25,904 bases of DNA from an uncultured Candidatus Melainabacteria bacterium (lineage in GTDB: Bacteria; Cyanobacteriota; Vampirovibrionia; Gastranaerophilales; Gastranaerophilaceae), in contig CAKVLL010000025.1 in NCBI GenBank assembly GCA_934757255.1, positions 1 to 25,904 of the forward strand. Direction: 5' to 3'. The stretch's first letter is position 1. The number at the start of each line of letters is the position of its first letter. Position numbers and translations under genes: made by a program. This document shows, in pieces, positions 8,401 through 14,198 of the stretch. Under the pieces are notes generated by a model. The model searched no databases, was not told the origin of the DNA, and worked only from the letters and a program-made list of their open reading frames with translations.

Positions 8401-8781
8401 CTCTACGTTCTTAAATTGTGCCACAAGCAAATTCCGCAATCTAAAATAAAATTTTGTAAATAATTCTTGTGAGCCCAAAATTCTTCGAATACTTTTTAAA
8501 GCAGAAAATCGTATAATTATAGATGCAAATTCATCTGTTTCACACTCTTGATATGCAATACTACTTTTTATCGGGAATCCACACTTACATTTTTCATACT
8601 TAGTCGAAACTTTACGCCCACATTTGGCACATTTTGTTAAAATAATATAACCACATTTATCACAAATTGGCGTTTCACACACATTATGGCAATTTGGGCA
8701 TTCTAAACTCAAAACCTTATGACAATGCGGACACATTGTAGCTTTCTCTGAAATAATTTTATGACACTTTGGACATTCCAT
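5500..8781 (-). CDS. Zinc-ribbon / degenerate cyclase-like / degenerate STAND ATPase / helical-repeat protein
   Basis: This 1093-aa protein begins with three CxxC-based zinc ribbons (Cys 3/6/17/20, 28/31/40/43 and 51/54/65/67). Residues 82-260 follow the pattern of a class III nucleotidyl cyclase domain (IIIRFSAL...EGRIITYNDAFVV...AIRLAIKIANAF), but the first metal Asp position appears to be Ala94; Asp135 may match the second. Residues about 320-600 resemble the STAND-type AAA region usually fused to such cyclases. The P-loop position reads SKREFGIS (329-336), lacking the first Gly and the Lys; the Walker B-like strand is VIFIEN (433-438). The remainder is helical, probably TPR-like. There is no membrane segment. 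A scaffold or sensor role is therefore more likely than catalysis. It is divergent from the ZorA/ZorB-like pair. The start lacks a ribosome binding site. Domain assignments are by eye. Confidence 0.72.
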   Translation of the reverse strand: MECPKCHKIISEKATMCPHCHKVLSLECPNCHNVCETPICDKCGYIILTKCAKCGRKVSTKYEKCKCGFPIKSSIAYQECETDEFASIIIRFSALKSIRRILGSQELFTKFYFRLRNLLVAQFKNVEGRIITYNDAFVVNYNKELSFPTSVNKAIRLAIKIANAFADLNLKVIKELGTSLKLSVMIVKKEAENLLEEVSTETNVKLLNTQKEENLYLKGMQIIFDQFVWDCLNKDFKTDSLFSVEKDGVSTMFYELLLPNYVLPPNENTSEEVLKVDSKEIIKKNEVVESDDIYGFKVFDINAKCKFFKIPTNKLIENLGENKIISIRSKREFGISTSEIFRFFEAKGKRILHVSCVEEMTYRPWGLLSEIFRDYYKLSVNKNFISPDCEVKRFKSLYDLVLDKTRKAATPEDARFAYMEDFGEFLSSLKDTVIFIENFENVDDTSIQTLELYFDKFKKVNADFIFTTDSETVLHSKINGLLRTSLYSEFILTKISMDSILSDIKQEAGDFIESFYFEKIKENFKGSLLYFENAIKFLIEKGVLIDFENRLIIKNKNSVILPKDLSGLLKARLKHLGKFMDASMILAYSVFLGSRLDFATLSKLGIKDVEKNVKLLEELGFIYVKESFLYINNYNLLKPILESSLKPPIIEFLSKNILANLAKGLDDTSTLFLMGKLSLFKEEYLLLWRNSQFAMKTGDYDAYLKNCLGFLSLIEHIKDNISTEEIEENKKEVYQNILMSLYSYSPEKIYSIEKFLLMDAIKDENNEQIVKLSNLMLQGALISSNYTDALSLLHNILTRMPNPKLLVDGVVNTKFLLLSLVNIEILFNIGDLSQCIEVAKDLLSILKPEIIEKIKPASFSMNLFVEHMFEIFRLVAFAKLFRQDDDLLEFFEIIHVSFGEDLPDKNAVLAIQEFLNGKHFAPSDVENATAFSKIIYLILQEYEEHSDDYKNFAQNIYQAKLLATETHQHQLELFCDLLIGYSYANIGILQKAEAIYNDIFIKADKSAIFNIKLLAQYFIARIRISQSKPEEALLIINDSLAFLQKNNNMILYVIFEKLFIDIVKTNGISSVNVESEEQKLAIATSDEKLSRLI

Positions 8782-8788
8782 ATTTATA

Positions 8789-8794
8789 ATTATA
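8789..8794 (-). promoter_or_regulatory. -10 element of the 1093-aa gene, possibly leaderless
   Basis: TATAAT on the minus strand ends 7 bases before the ATG at 8781, so the transcript would begin at or next to the start codon. No Shine-Dalgarno sequence is present (ATAATTATAAAT precedes ATG). No clear -35 is seen. Confidence 0.5.
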
Positions 8795-8812
8795 GTCTAA
8801 AATAAGAGTTTA

Positions 8813-8821
8813 TGCTATAAT
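8813..8821 (+). promoter_or_regulatory. Extended -10 promoter of the zorAB-like operon
   Basis: TGCTATAAT is an extended -10 element. It lies about 10 bases before a very strong AGGAGG ribosome binding site (8832-8837) that serves the ATG at 8843. No good -35 is seen, which is usual for extended -10 promoters. Confidence 0.6.
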
Positions 8822-8842
8822 TTACTCTATTAGGAGGAGAGT

Positions 8843-9724
8843 ATGACTTTTTTAAAAATTATTACAGAACCAGCAATCCTTATTATTTGCGTTGTTTTTC
8901 TATTTTTTATAATGACTGTACTAAAAAATTATTCTAAAGTTGAAAAAAATTTAAAGGCTGTTTGCACATTTCTATCTACTTTAAACAAAAAAGAACTTTC
9001 ATATCGTTTTCAAGAACTTGATGATTTTATGAGTAAAAACATTTTCACAGCTACAGCTTGGGAAGATTTCAAAAAAGCATTAATTTTCCCCGAAAAACTT
9101 TATGTTGCATCTCAAACTCCTAAAAACGATTATAATCCGGAAATATATTTAACGATGGATGCTTCTTATTTTTTTAATGAAGAAAGTTTAGTTTTTTCAA
9201 AAATCAATAATAAATTCATTCAAACGATGCCAACATTATTAACCGGACTTGGCCCATTCTTCACTTTTTTAAAAATGGCAATTGCGTTTACAGAAGTTAA
9301 CTTTACAATCGATGAAAACGTTGCAAACTCGCTTAATGGACTAATAGCCAATATTCAAATAGCAGCATTATGTTCCGTTTTCGCGGTTGGTTTTTCACTT
9401 TCTTTTATGTTTATTGAAAAAATCTTATATAATAGAATGTGTAAAAAATACTACTTAATAATTCAAAAAGAATTTATCCGCCTTTTCGATATTGTAACCA
9501 GTGAAAAATTCTTAATAGATTTAGTGAAAGAATCTAAGATACAAAATTCTAACAATGAAAAAATTTTAAAAGCCTTGCCGGAAAATTTTTGCAATGCGGT
9601 TATAAAATCTATGAATGAAACAACAACTCCATTTTTAGAAAACATTTTATACAGTCTAAATAAAATTAACGAAACCCTTGATAAATCAGGCGGTGGCGGA
9701 GATGTTGTTGATAAACTTTTTTAG
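8843..9724 (+). CDS. ZorA-like MotA/ExbB-family motor protein, short-tailed
   Basis: This 293-aa membrane protein has TM1 at about 10-27, a cytosolic stretch with AWEDFKKAL (72-80) and ASYFFNEESL (107-116), TM2 at 130-149 (MPTLLTGLGPFFTFL) and TM3 at 170-191 (NIQIAALCSVFAVGFSLSF). This order fits ZorA and related MotA/TolQ/ExbB stator subunits, which form a pentamer around two ZorB/MotB-type subunits and use the ion gradient. In ZorA of Zorya anti-phage systems a coiled-coil tail of several hundred residues follows; here only about 100 residues follow TM3, ending in a GGGG linker and VVDKLF. The usual GLLGTF is GPFFTF, keeping the TF. It is the first gene of a two-gene operon. Family membership is likely; a defence role is inference. 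Confidence 0.75.
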   Translation: MTFLKIITEPAILIICVVFLFFIMTVLKNYSKVEKNLKAVCTFLSTLNKKELSYRFQELDDFMSKNIFTATAWEDFKKALIFPEKLYVASQTPKNDYNPEIYLTMDASYFFNEESLVFSKINNKFIQTMPTLLTGLGPFFTFLKMAIAFTEVNFTIDENVANSLNGLIANIQIAALCSVFAVGFSLSFMFIEKILYNRMCKKYYLIIQKEFIRLFDIVTSEKFLIDLVKESKIQNSNNEKILKALPENFCNAVIKSMNETTTPFLENILYSLNKINETLDKSGGGGDVVDKLF

Positions 9725-9735
9725 GATATAACATT

Positions 9736-10386
9736 ATGAGAATTAAATATAAAAAAGAAGAACCCACTCAAGATAATATTTTTTGGGTAACAATGACAGA
9801 TTTAATGACTGCTCTTGTACTCGTTTTTATTGTTCTATTTTTTTATACATACATGACAAGTTACTATGAAAAAATTCAAGGACAAATTGAACAAAAGAAA
9901 GCATCTGAAGCTTTAGAACAAACTCTTAAAGAACAAAAAATCAAAGCAAATATTGATGATATTACTGGCGTAGTTAAAATTTCGGATTTGGAGTTATTTG
10001 ATATAAATAGTTACGAACTTTCAGAAAAAGGAAAAAACTATCTAGATAAATTTGCTCCTGCATATTTCAACTCTATTTTTTCAAACAATTATTTGAACAA
10101 CAACGTTGAAAAAATAATTATCCAAGGTCATACAGACTCACAAACTTATAAAGGGAAATTTTCTGCAGATGAACAATATATGAAAAACATGGACTTGAGT
10201 TTAAAAAGAGCATATTCCGTTGCAAATTACATGACGAACACCCCTTACAATAAAGCAAATGGTAATAAACTACGAAAAATGATTATAGTAGAAGGTGCAA
10301 GTTATTCAACACCAATCATAATAAACGGACAAGAAGATTATAACAAAAGTCGTCGCGTGGAATTAAAAGTCGTTATGAAAAAATAA
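9736..10386 (+). CDS. ZorB-like MotB/OmpA-family stator protein
   Basis: This 216-aa protein has a short cytosolic N terminus, one transmembrane helix (about 16-38, FWVTMTDLMTALVLVFIVLF) and an OmpA-like peptidoglycan-binding domain (about 100-214). Asp22 in the helix matches the ion-carrying Asp of MotB and ZorB. The OmpA domain shows IIIQGHTDS, an LSLKRAYSVANYM helix and NKSRRVELKV, whose Asp and Arg contact the peptidoglycan stem peptide in this family. The linker (40-75) is Glu/Lys/Gln-rich and probably helical. It starts 11 bases after the ZorA-like stop, whose TAGGA supplies the ribosome binding site, so both subunits are translated from one mRNA. No flagellar or Tol genes are nearby, which favours a ZorAB-type pair over MotAB. 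Confidence 0.8.
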   Translation: MRIKYKKEEPTQDNIFWVTMTDLMTALVLVFIVLFFYTYMTSYYEKIQGQIEQKKASEALEQTLKEQKIKANIDDITGVVKISDLELFDINSYELSEKGKNYLDKFAPAYFNSIFSNNYLNNNVEKIIIQGHTDSQTYKGKFSADEQYMKNMDLSLKRAYSVANYMTNTPYNKANGNKLRKMIIVEGASYSTPIIINGQEDYNKSRRVELKVVMKK

Positions 10387-10407
10387 TAAAATTTCTCTAC
10401 AAAAAAT

Positions 10408-11535
10408 TTATCCACCCAAAACTCTTTGATAGTGTTCATTAAAAAAGTCTTCAAATCTATCTTCCAAAATTGCTTGACGTGATTTTTTCGTAAAATCAAT
10501 CAAAAATTTAATGTTATGAATAGACATTAAAGCTTGTCCCGTACCTTCATTGCACTTATACAAATGTCTTAAATAAGCTCTTGAGTGGTTTTTGCAAGCG
10601 TAACAATCACAATTTTCATCCAAAGGTCTTGGATCTTCTTGATATTGAGCATTTTTAATTTGTTTTTTACCGTCCCAAGTAAAAAATGAACCATGGCGCG
10701 CATTTCTTGTCGGAAGTACACAGTCAAACATATCAACACCGCGTTTAATTCCATCCAACAAATCTTCCGGAGTTCCAACACCCATCAAATAACGAGGTTT
10801 GTTATGTGGAAGAAGCGGTGCCGTTAGTTCAACAAAATGATTCATTGTTTCTTTATCTTCACCAACGCTAAGTCCGCCAATAGCATAACCTACAGCGTCA
10901 ATAGACGAAACAAATGCAGCACTTTCTTTTCTCAAATCATCATAAAAAGCACCCTGACAAATTGGGAACAAAGCTTGATTTGTTGATGTTTTAGCTTTAA
11001 CACATCTTTCAAGCCATCTGTGGGTTCTTTCCATTGCCTCTTTTGCGGTTTTATAATCACAAGGGAACGGTGCGCACCAATCAAATGCCATAATAATATC
11101 AGCGCCGATTGCCTGTTGAATTTCCATTGAAATTTCAGGACTTATAAAATGTTTTTTGCCATCTTTTGGGTCACGAAATTCAACGCCTTCTTCCGAAATT
11201 TTTCTTAAGTGTGCTAAAGAAAAGACTTGGAATCCGCCTGAATCAGTAAGAACAGGTTTATTCCAATTCATCCAACCATGGATTCCGCCGAATTTCTCAA
11301 TCAATTTGTGACCTGCTCTTAAATATAGATGATATGAATTTCCTAAAATAATCTGTGCGCCTGTATCATACAAATTATTATTAGTAACTAATTTAACAGT
11401 TGAATTTGTGCCAACAGGCATAAATATAGGTGTTTCAATATCACCGTGCGGAGTATGTAAAATACCTGCTCTTGCGCCGGTGTTTTTATCAACGTGAATT
11501 AGTTCGTAATTAAAATTGTCAAATACTGATACCAT
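10408..11535 (-). CDS. tgt: tRNA-guanine(34) transglycosylase
   Basis: TGT exchanges G34 of GUN-anticodon tRNAs for preQ1 in queuosine synthesis. The 375-aa protein has every expected element: LTDSGGFQVFSL with the general base Asp98, the MAFDWCAPFP substrate region, YAIGGLSVGE, the nucleophile Asp271 in MFDCVLPTRNARHG, and zinc ligands Cys309, Cys311, Cys314 and His340. These match Zymomonas mobilis TGT with a constant offset of about nine residues. GTGCTACTIVE-type insertions are absent and the length is normal. It converges on the zorB-like gene with a 21-bp gap and no evident terminator. The ribosome binding site before the ATG is weak (AAAGAAAA). No other queuosine gene is in the window. 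Confidence 0.97.
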   Translation of the reverse strand: MVSVFDNFNYELIHVDKNTGARAGILHTPHGDIETPIFMPVGTNSTVKLVTNNNLYDTGAQIILGNSYHLYLRAGHKLIEKFGGIHGWMNWNKPVLTDSGGFQVFSLAHLRKISEEGVEFRDPKDGKKHFISPEISMEIQQAIGADIIMAFDWCAPFPCDYKTAKEAMERTHRWLERCVKAKTSTNQALFPICQGAFYDDLRKESAAFVSSIDAVGYAIGGLSVGEDKETMNHFVELTAPLLPHNKPRYLMGVGTPEDLLDGIKRGVDMFDCVLPTRNARHGSFFTWDGKKQIKNAQYQEDPRPLDENCDCYACKNHSRAYLRHLYKCNEGTGQALMSIHNIKFLIDFTKKSRQAILEDRFEDFFNEHYQRVLGG

Positions 11536-11652
11536 TTTTCTTTAGCCTTATTTTTAATTCGTTAATTTGTTGTAAGAATGGAAAATTGAAAATGGAAAGT
11601 GGAAAATTGTTTTAGTTTATATATAAATTTTTCCATTGTTCATTATAAAAAA

Positions 11653-11710
11653 AAGTAGGTCAGGCATTGCCTGACAGAAATGTTATTGACAGGCAATGCC
11701 TGACCTACTT
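11653..11710. repeat. Nested inverted repeat around CAGGCATTGCCTG
   Basis: The arms AAGTAGGTCAGGCATTGCCT (from 11653) and its reverse complement ending at 11710 pair over 21 bp. The core CAGGCATTGCCTG is itself nearly palindromic. A degenerate single copy (two mismatches in 23) lies at 11654-like position 25571-25593. A cruciform or RNA hairpin is possible. Confidence 0.75.
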
Positions 11711-11744
11711 CTATAATCATACAAATGTTAATTGAAAATTTATC

Positions 11745-11782
11745 CCCCTCACCCCAACCCTCTCCCTCAAGGGGCGAGGGAG
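11745..11782. repeat. CCTCACCCCAACCCTCTCC-type palindromic unit
   Basis: The unit CCTCACCCCAACCCTCTCC plus CTCAAGGGGCGAGGGAG is the same family as the insertion inside ilvD (173-203), nearly identical over the first 19 bases. It can fold on itself (CCCTC...GAGGG). Confidence 0.7.
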
Positions 11783-11830
11783 AATGAAAGTTAATAATTT
11801 TCCACTTTCCATTTTCAATTTTCCATTTGA

Positions 11831-11854
11831 ACAAAATATCTACGTGCGTAGCAC
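11831..11854. repeat. 24-bp dispersed repeat, copy 1
   Basis: This copy contains TACGTGCGTAGCAC preceded by ACAAAATATC. The copy at 25190-25213 differs at one base in 24. It abuts the composite element and its last base is the first base of the ndk stop codon complement. Confidence 0.55.
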
Positions 11855-12333
11855 TAACCTTGGAAGCGTTCTTCTTCGTAAGTTATCATTTCAAGCATTG
11901 ATTGCCAGTTATCAAAAATTTCTTCCGGCTTAAAGTAAATACCGATTTCTCTTTGAGCACTTTCTATAGAATCAGAAGCGTGAACAACATTATATTCCAT
12001 AACTTGTGCAAAATCTGCTCTGATTGTACCCATATCTGCTTTTAGAGGGCTTGTAGCACCTACCATGTGACGTACACTTTCAACTGCTTCGTAGCCTTCG
12101 ATTACCATTGCAACGATTGGACCACTTGTAATATAATGTACTAATCTGTTGTAAAATGGTTTACCATGGTGTTCTTCATAATGTTTTGCTGCAATTTCAG
12201 GTGTTACTTGAAGCAATTTCATTGCAACAATCTTGAAGCCTTTGTTTTCAAATCTTTCAAGAATTTTACCAATCAATCCTCTTTTCACACCATCCGGTTT
12301 GATGGCAACAAATGTTCTTTCTTCTGTTTTCAT
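11854..12333 (-). CDS. ndk: Nucleoside diphosphate kinase
   Basis: NDK transfers the gamma phosphate between nucleoside di- and triphosphates through a phosphohistidine, balancing (d)NTP pools in the cytosol. The 159-aa protein shows FVAIKPDGVKRGLIGKI at the N terminus, the FYNRLVHYITSGP and VRHMVGATSP segments, and NVVHASDS with the catalytic His118. It is about ten residues longer than the common form because of the tail after KPEEIF. The ATG at 12331-12333 is chosen because AGGAGAG lies just upstream; the longer frame starting at a TTG would place that ribosome binding site inside the gene. It is divergent from metG across about 120 bp. Confidence 0.96.
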   Translation of the reverse strand: MKTEERTFVAIKPDGVKRGLIGKILERFENKGFKIVAMKLLQVTPEIAAKHYEEHHGKPFYNRLVHYITSGPIVAMVIEGYEAVESVRHMVGATSPLKADMGTIRADFAQVMEYNVVHASDSIESAQREIGIYFKPEEIFDNWQSMLEMITYEEERFQG

Positions 12334-12412
12334 AATCTCTCCTATCAATTTTCATTAGACCATAAACAGCAATTAAAGTAAAGCTAAGCATTTTTCTCTC
12401 AAATTATCTTTA

Positions 12413-12421
12413 TGATATAAT
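12413..12421 (+). promoter_or_regulatory. Extended -10 promoter of metG
   Basis: TGATATAAT is an extended -10 element 33 bases before the metG ATG, followed by the ribosome binding site AAGGGGAT. There is no clear -35. Confidence 0.5.
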
Positions 12422-12454
12422 CATCTTAACAATTTAAATAAGGGGATTTAAAAT

Positions 12455-14008
12455 ATGGCAAAATTTTATACAACAACAGCAATTGACTATGTAAACGGCG
12501 CACCACACATCGGACACGCTTATGAAAAAATTCTAACCGATGTTATTTACAGACACTATACTCAAAGATGTGAAAATACATATTTTCTAACAGGTACTGA
12601 TGAACACGGTATTAAAATTCAAAAAACATCAGCAGAAAAAGGTGTTTCACCAAAAGAATTTTGCGATATGAACGCTAAAAAATTTCAAGAAGCTTGGAAG
12701 GCTTTAGATGTTGATTATTCTCAATTTATAAGAACAACAGATGAACAGCACGAAAAAGTTGTTCAAAAGATTTTCAAAAAGCTTGTAGATAAAGGTGATA
12801 TTTATAAACACTCATATACAGGTCTTTACTGTTCAGGCTGTGAAGCATTTTTGAGCGAAAAAGATTTAACAGAAGATGGGCTTTGTCCTGACCACCAAAA
12901 GAAACCTGAAGTTGTTGAAGAAGAAAATTACTTCTTTAAATTAACAAAATACAAGGATGCAATTATTAAACATATCAAGACAAATCCTGACTTTATTATT
13001 CCTTCTTTCCGTGCAAATGAAGTTTTAAATCAGTTGGAAAACATTGAAGATATTTCTGTTTCTCGTGTAAATACAAACGTAAGTTGGGGTATTCCTGTAT
13101 TAGACGACCCTTCACAAGTTATTTATGTTTGGATTGATGCGCTTTCAAATTATATTACCGCAATTGGTTATGACCCTGATGGAAGCGATGAAAAATTTGA
13201 AAGACTTTGGCCTGCTGATGTTCAGGTTATCGGAAAAGATATTTTGAAATTCCATAGTATTTATTGGTTAGCAATTCTTATGGCTTTAGATTTACCACTT
13301 CCTAAACATATTCTGGCACACGGCTGGATTACTATTGACCAAACAAAAATGTCAAAATCATTAGGTAACGTAATTTCTCCAACAAGTGTTTTAGAAGCTT
13401 TTAACCTTGATATTCCTGACCCATTCAGATACTATATGGCATCAGCTGCACCTTGCGGAAAAGATGGCAATTATTCTGACTTGGATTTCAAAGAAAAGGT
13501 TAACGCTCACCTTGCAAACTCAATGGGTAACTTATTAAATAGAACTCTTTCAATGCTTGTTAAGTATTTTGAAGGTGACATTAAACCTGAATTTTTGGGT
13601 AAAAACGAATTAGCGGAAAAAGCTTTAGAAACTGTTAAAGAAGTAAAACATCATTTTGATTATTTCGAAGTTCAAGAAGCAGCTCAAAAAATCATTGAAT
13701 TAGTTGACGTTACTAACAAATATGTTACAGACAATGCACCTTGGACTTTGGCTAAAGAAGGTAACATGGAAAAATGCGGTATTGTTTTAACTAACGTATT
13801 GCAAGTTATGACTGTGATTGCGTCATTAATTTATCCATATTGTCCAAATATTGCAAAAGCCATGTCAGAGCAATTGTCTTATGATTTAAGTGTTAAATTA
13901 GATGATATAACTTGTGATAGTTTAAAAGCCGGACATTTGATTGACAAAGAAAACATCAAGCCTGTTTTCTTGAGAATGGATAGCGAATTGGCGGATAAGA
14001 AAAAATAG
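12455..14008 (+). CDS. metG: Methionyl-tRNA synthetase
   Basis: MetRS charges tRNA-Met with methionine for both initiation and elongation. The 517-aa class I synthetase has the HIGH-type motif PHIGHAY (residues 17-23), a zinc-binding insert with C126xxC129 and C144xxH147, the WIDALSNYI methionine-pocket segment, and KMSKS at 298-302. The anticodon-binding helical domain follows to the end. The C-terminal EMAP/Trbp111-like dimerisation domain found in longer MetRS is absent, as in the short one-zinc-knuckle forms. The ribosome binding site AAGGGG precedes the ATG. It appears to be a single-gene unit. Confidence 0.97.
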   Translation: MAKFYTTTAIDYVNGAPHIGHAYEKILTDVIYRHYTQRCENTYFLTGTDEHGIKIQKTSAEKGVSPKEFCDMNAKKFQEAWKALDVDYSQFIRTTDEQHEKVVQKIFKKLVDKGDIYKHSYTGLYCSGCEAFLSEKDLTEDGLCPDHQKKPEVVEEENYFFKLTKYKDAIIKHIKTNPDFIIPSFRANEVLNQLENIEDISVSRVNTNVSWGIPVLDDPSQVIYVWIDALSNYITAIGYDPDGSDEKFERLWPADVQVIGKDILKFHSIYWLAILMALDLPLPKHILAHGWITIDQTKMSKSLGNVISPTSVLEAFNLDIPDPFRYYMASAAPCGKDGNYSDLDFKEKVNAHLANSMGNLLNRTLSMLVKYFEGDIKPEFLGKNELAEKALETVKEVKHHFDYFEVQEAAQKIIELVDVTNKYVTDNAPWTLAKEGNMEKCGIVLTNVLQVMTVIASLIYPYCPNIAKAMSEQLSYDLSVKLDDITCDSLKAGHLIDKENIKPVFLRMDSELADKKK

Positions 14009-14059
14009 AGTTATCTTAAAGTAAACATAGATAATGGAAAGTGATTTTTTGAGTTGAAA

Positions 14060-14113
14060 GTTGAAAGTGGTTTATATGGTGCAAAAAATTGCACCACATA
14101 AACCACTTTCAAC
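14060..14113. repeat. Long hairpin-forming repeat downstream of metG
   Basis: Arms of about 25 bp, from GTTGAAAGTGG (14060) to CCACTTTCAAC (14113), pair with a single mismatch around an AAAA loop. No T-run follows on the plus strand, so it is not a standard terminator, although it may stabilise or end the metG mRNA. GAAAGTGG-type words recall the 32-bp repeat family. Confidence 0.7.
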
Positions 14114-14174
14114 TACAGTATTACCACATCTTAATCCAATTACTAGTAGCAATTCTCCTTAGAATATATTATTA

Positions 14175-14180
14175 TATAAT
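14175..14180 (+). promoter_or_regulatory. -10 element of the M16 protease gene
   Basis: TATAAT lies 18 bases before the ATG, with the GGGGAG ribosome binding site between. No recognisable -35 is seen in the AT-rich flank, so this is tentative. Confidence 0.4.
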
Positions 14181-14198
14181 CATTGGGGAGAAAGTAAT

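Larger units (their letters stand above)
11577..11827. repeat. Composite MITE-like element with identical 32-bp inverted ends
   Basis: The 32 bp at 11577-11608 are the exact reverse complement of 11796-11827, and 25788-25819 is an identical third copy. Inside lie a second inverted repeat (11653-11710) and a CCTCACCCCAACCC-type unit (11745-11782). It fills nearly all of the 318-bp gap between tgt and ndk. No transposase is encoded. The long minus-strand reading frame across it is a by-product of the repeats. Confidence 0.8.

Noticed and set aside
8843..10386. Flagellar MotA/MotB or TonB-linked ExbB/ExbD operon
   Set aside because: No flagellar, chemotaxis or TonB genes are nearby, and the AWEDFKKAL and ASYFFNEESL segments before TM2 with an OmpA-type partner fit ZorA/ZorB better. 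Not excluded formally.
11653..11710. CRISPR-like repeat
   Set aside because: Only one inverted pair is present, with no regularly spaced units or spacers.
11643..11834. 63-aa minus-strand reading frame with PSPLEGEGWGEG
   Set aside because: It lies wholly within the composite repeat; the peptide is the known by-product of CCTCACCCCAACCC-type repeats and has no ribosome binding site.
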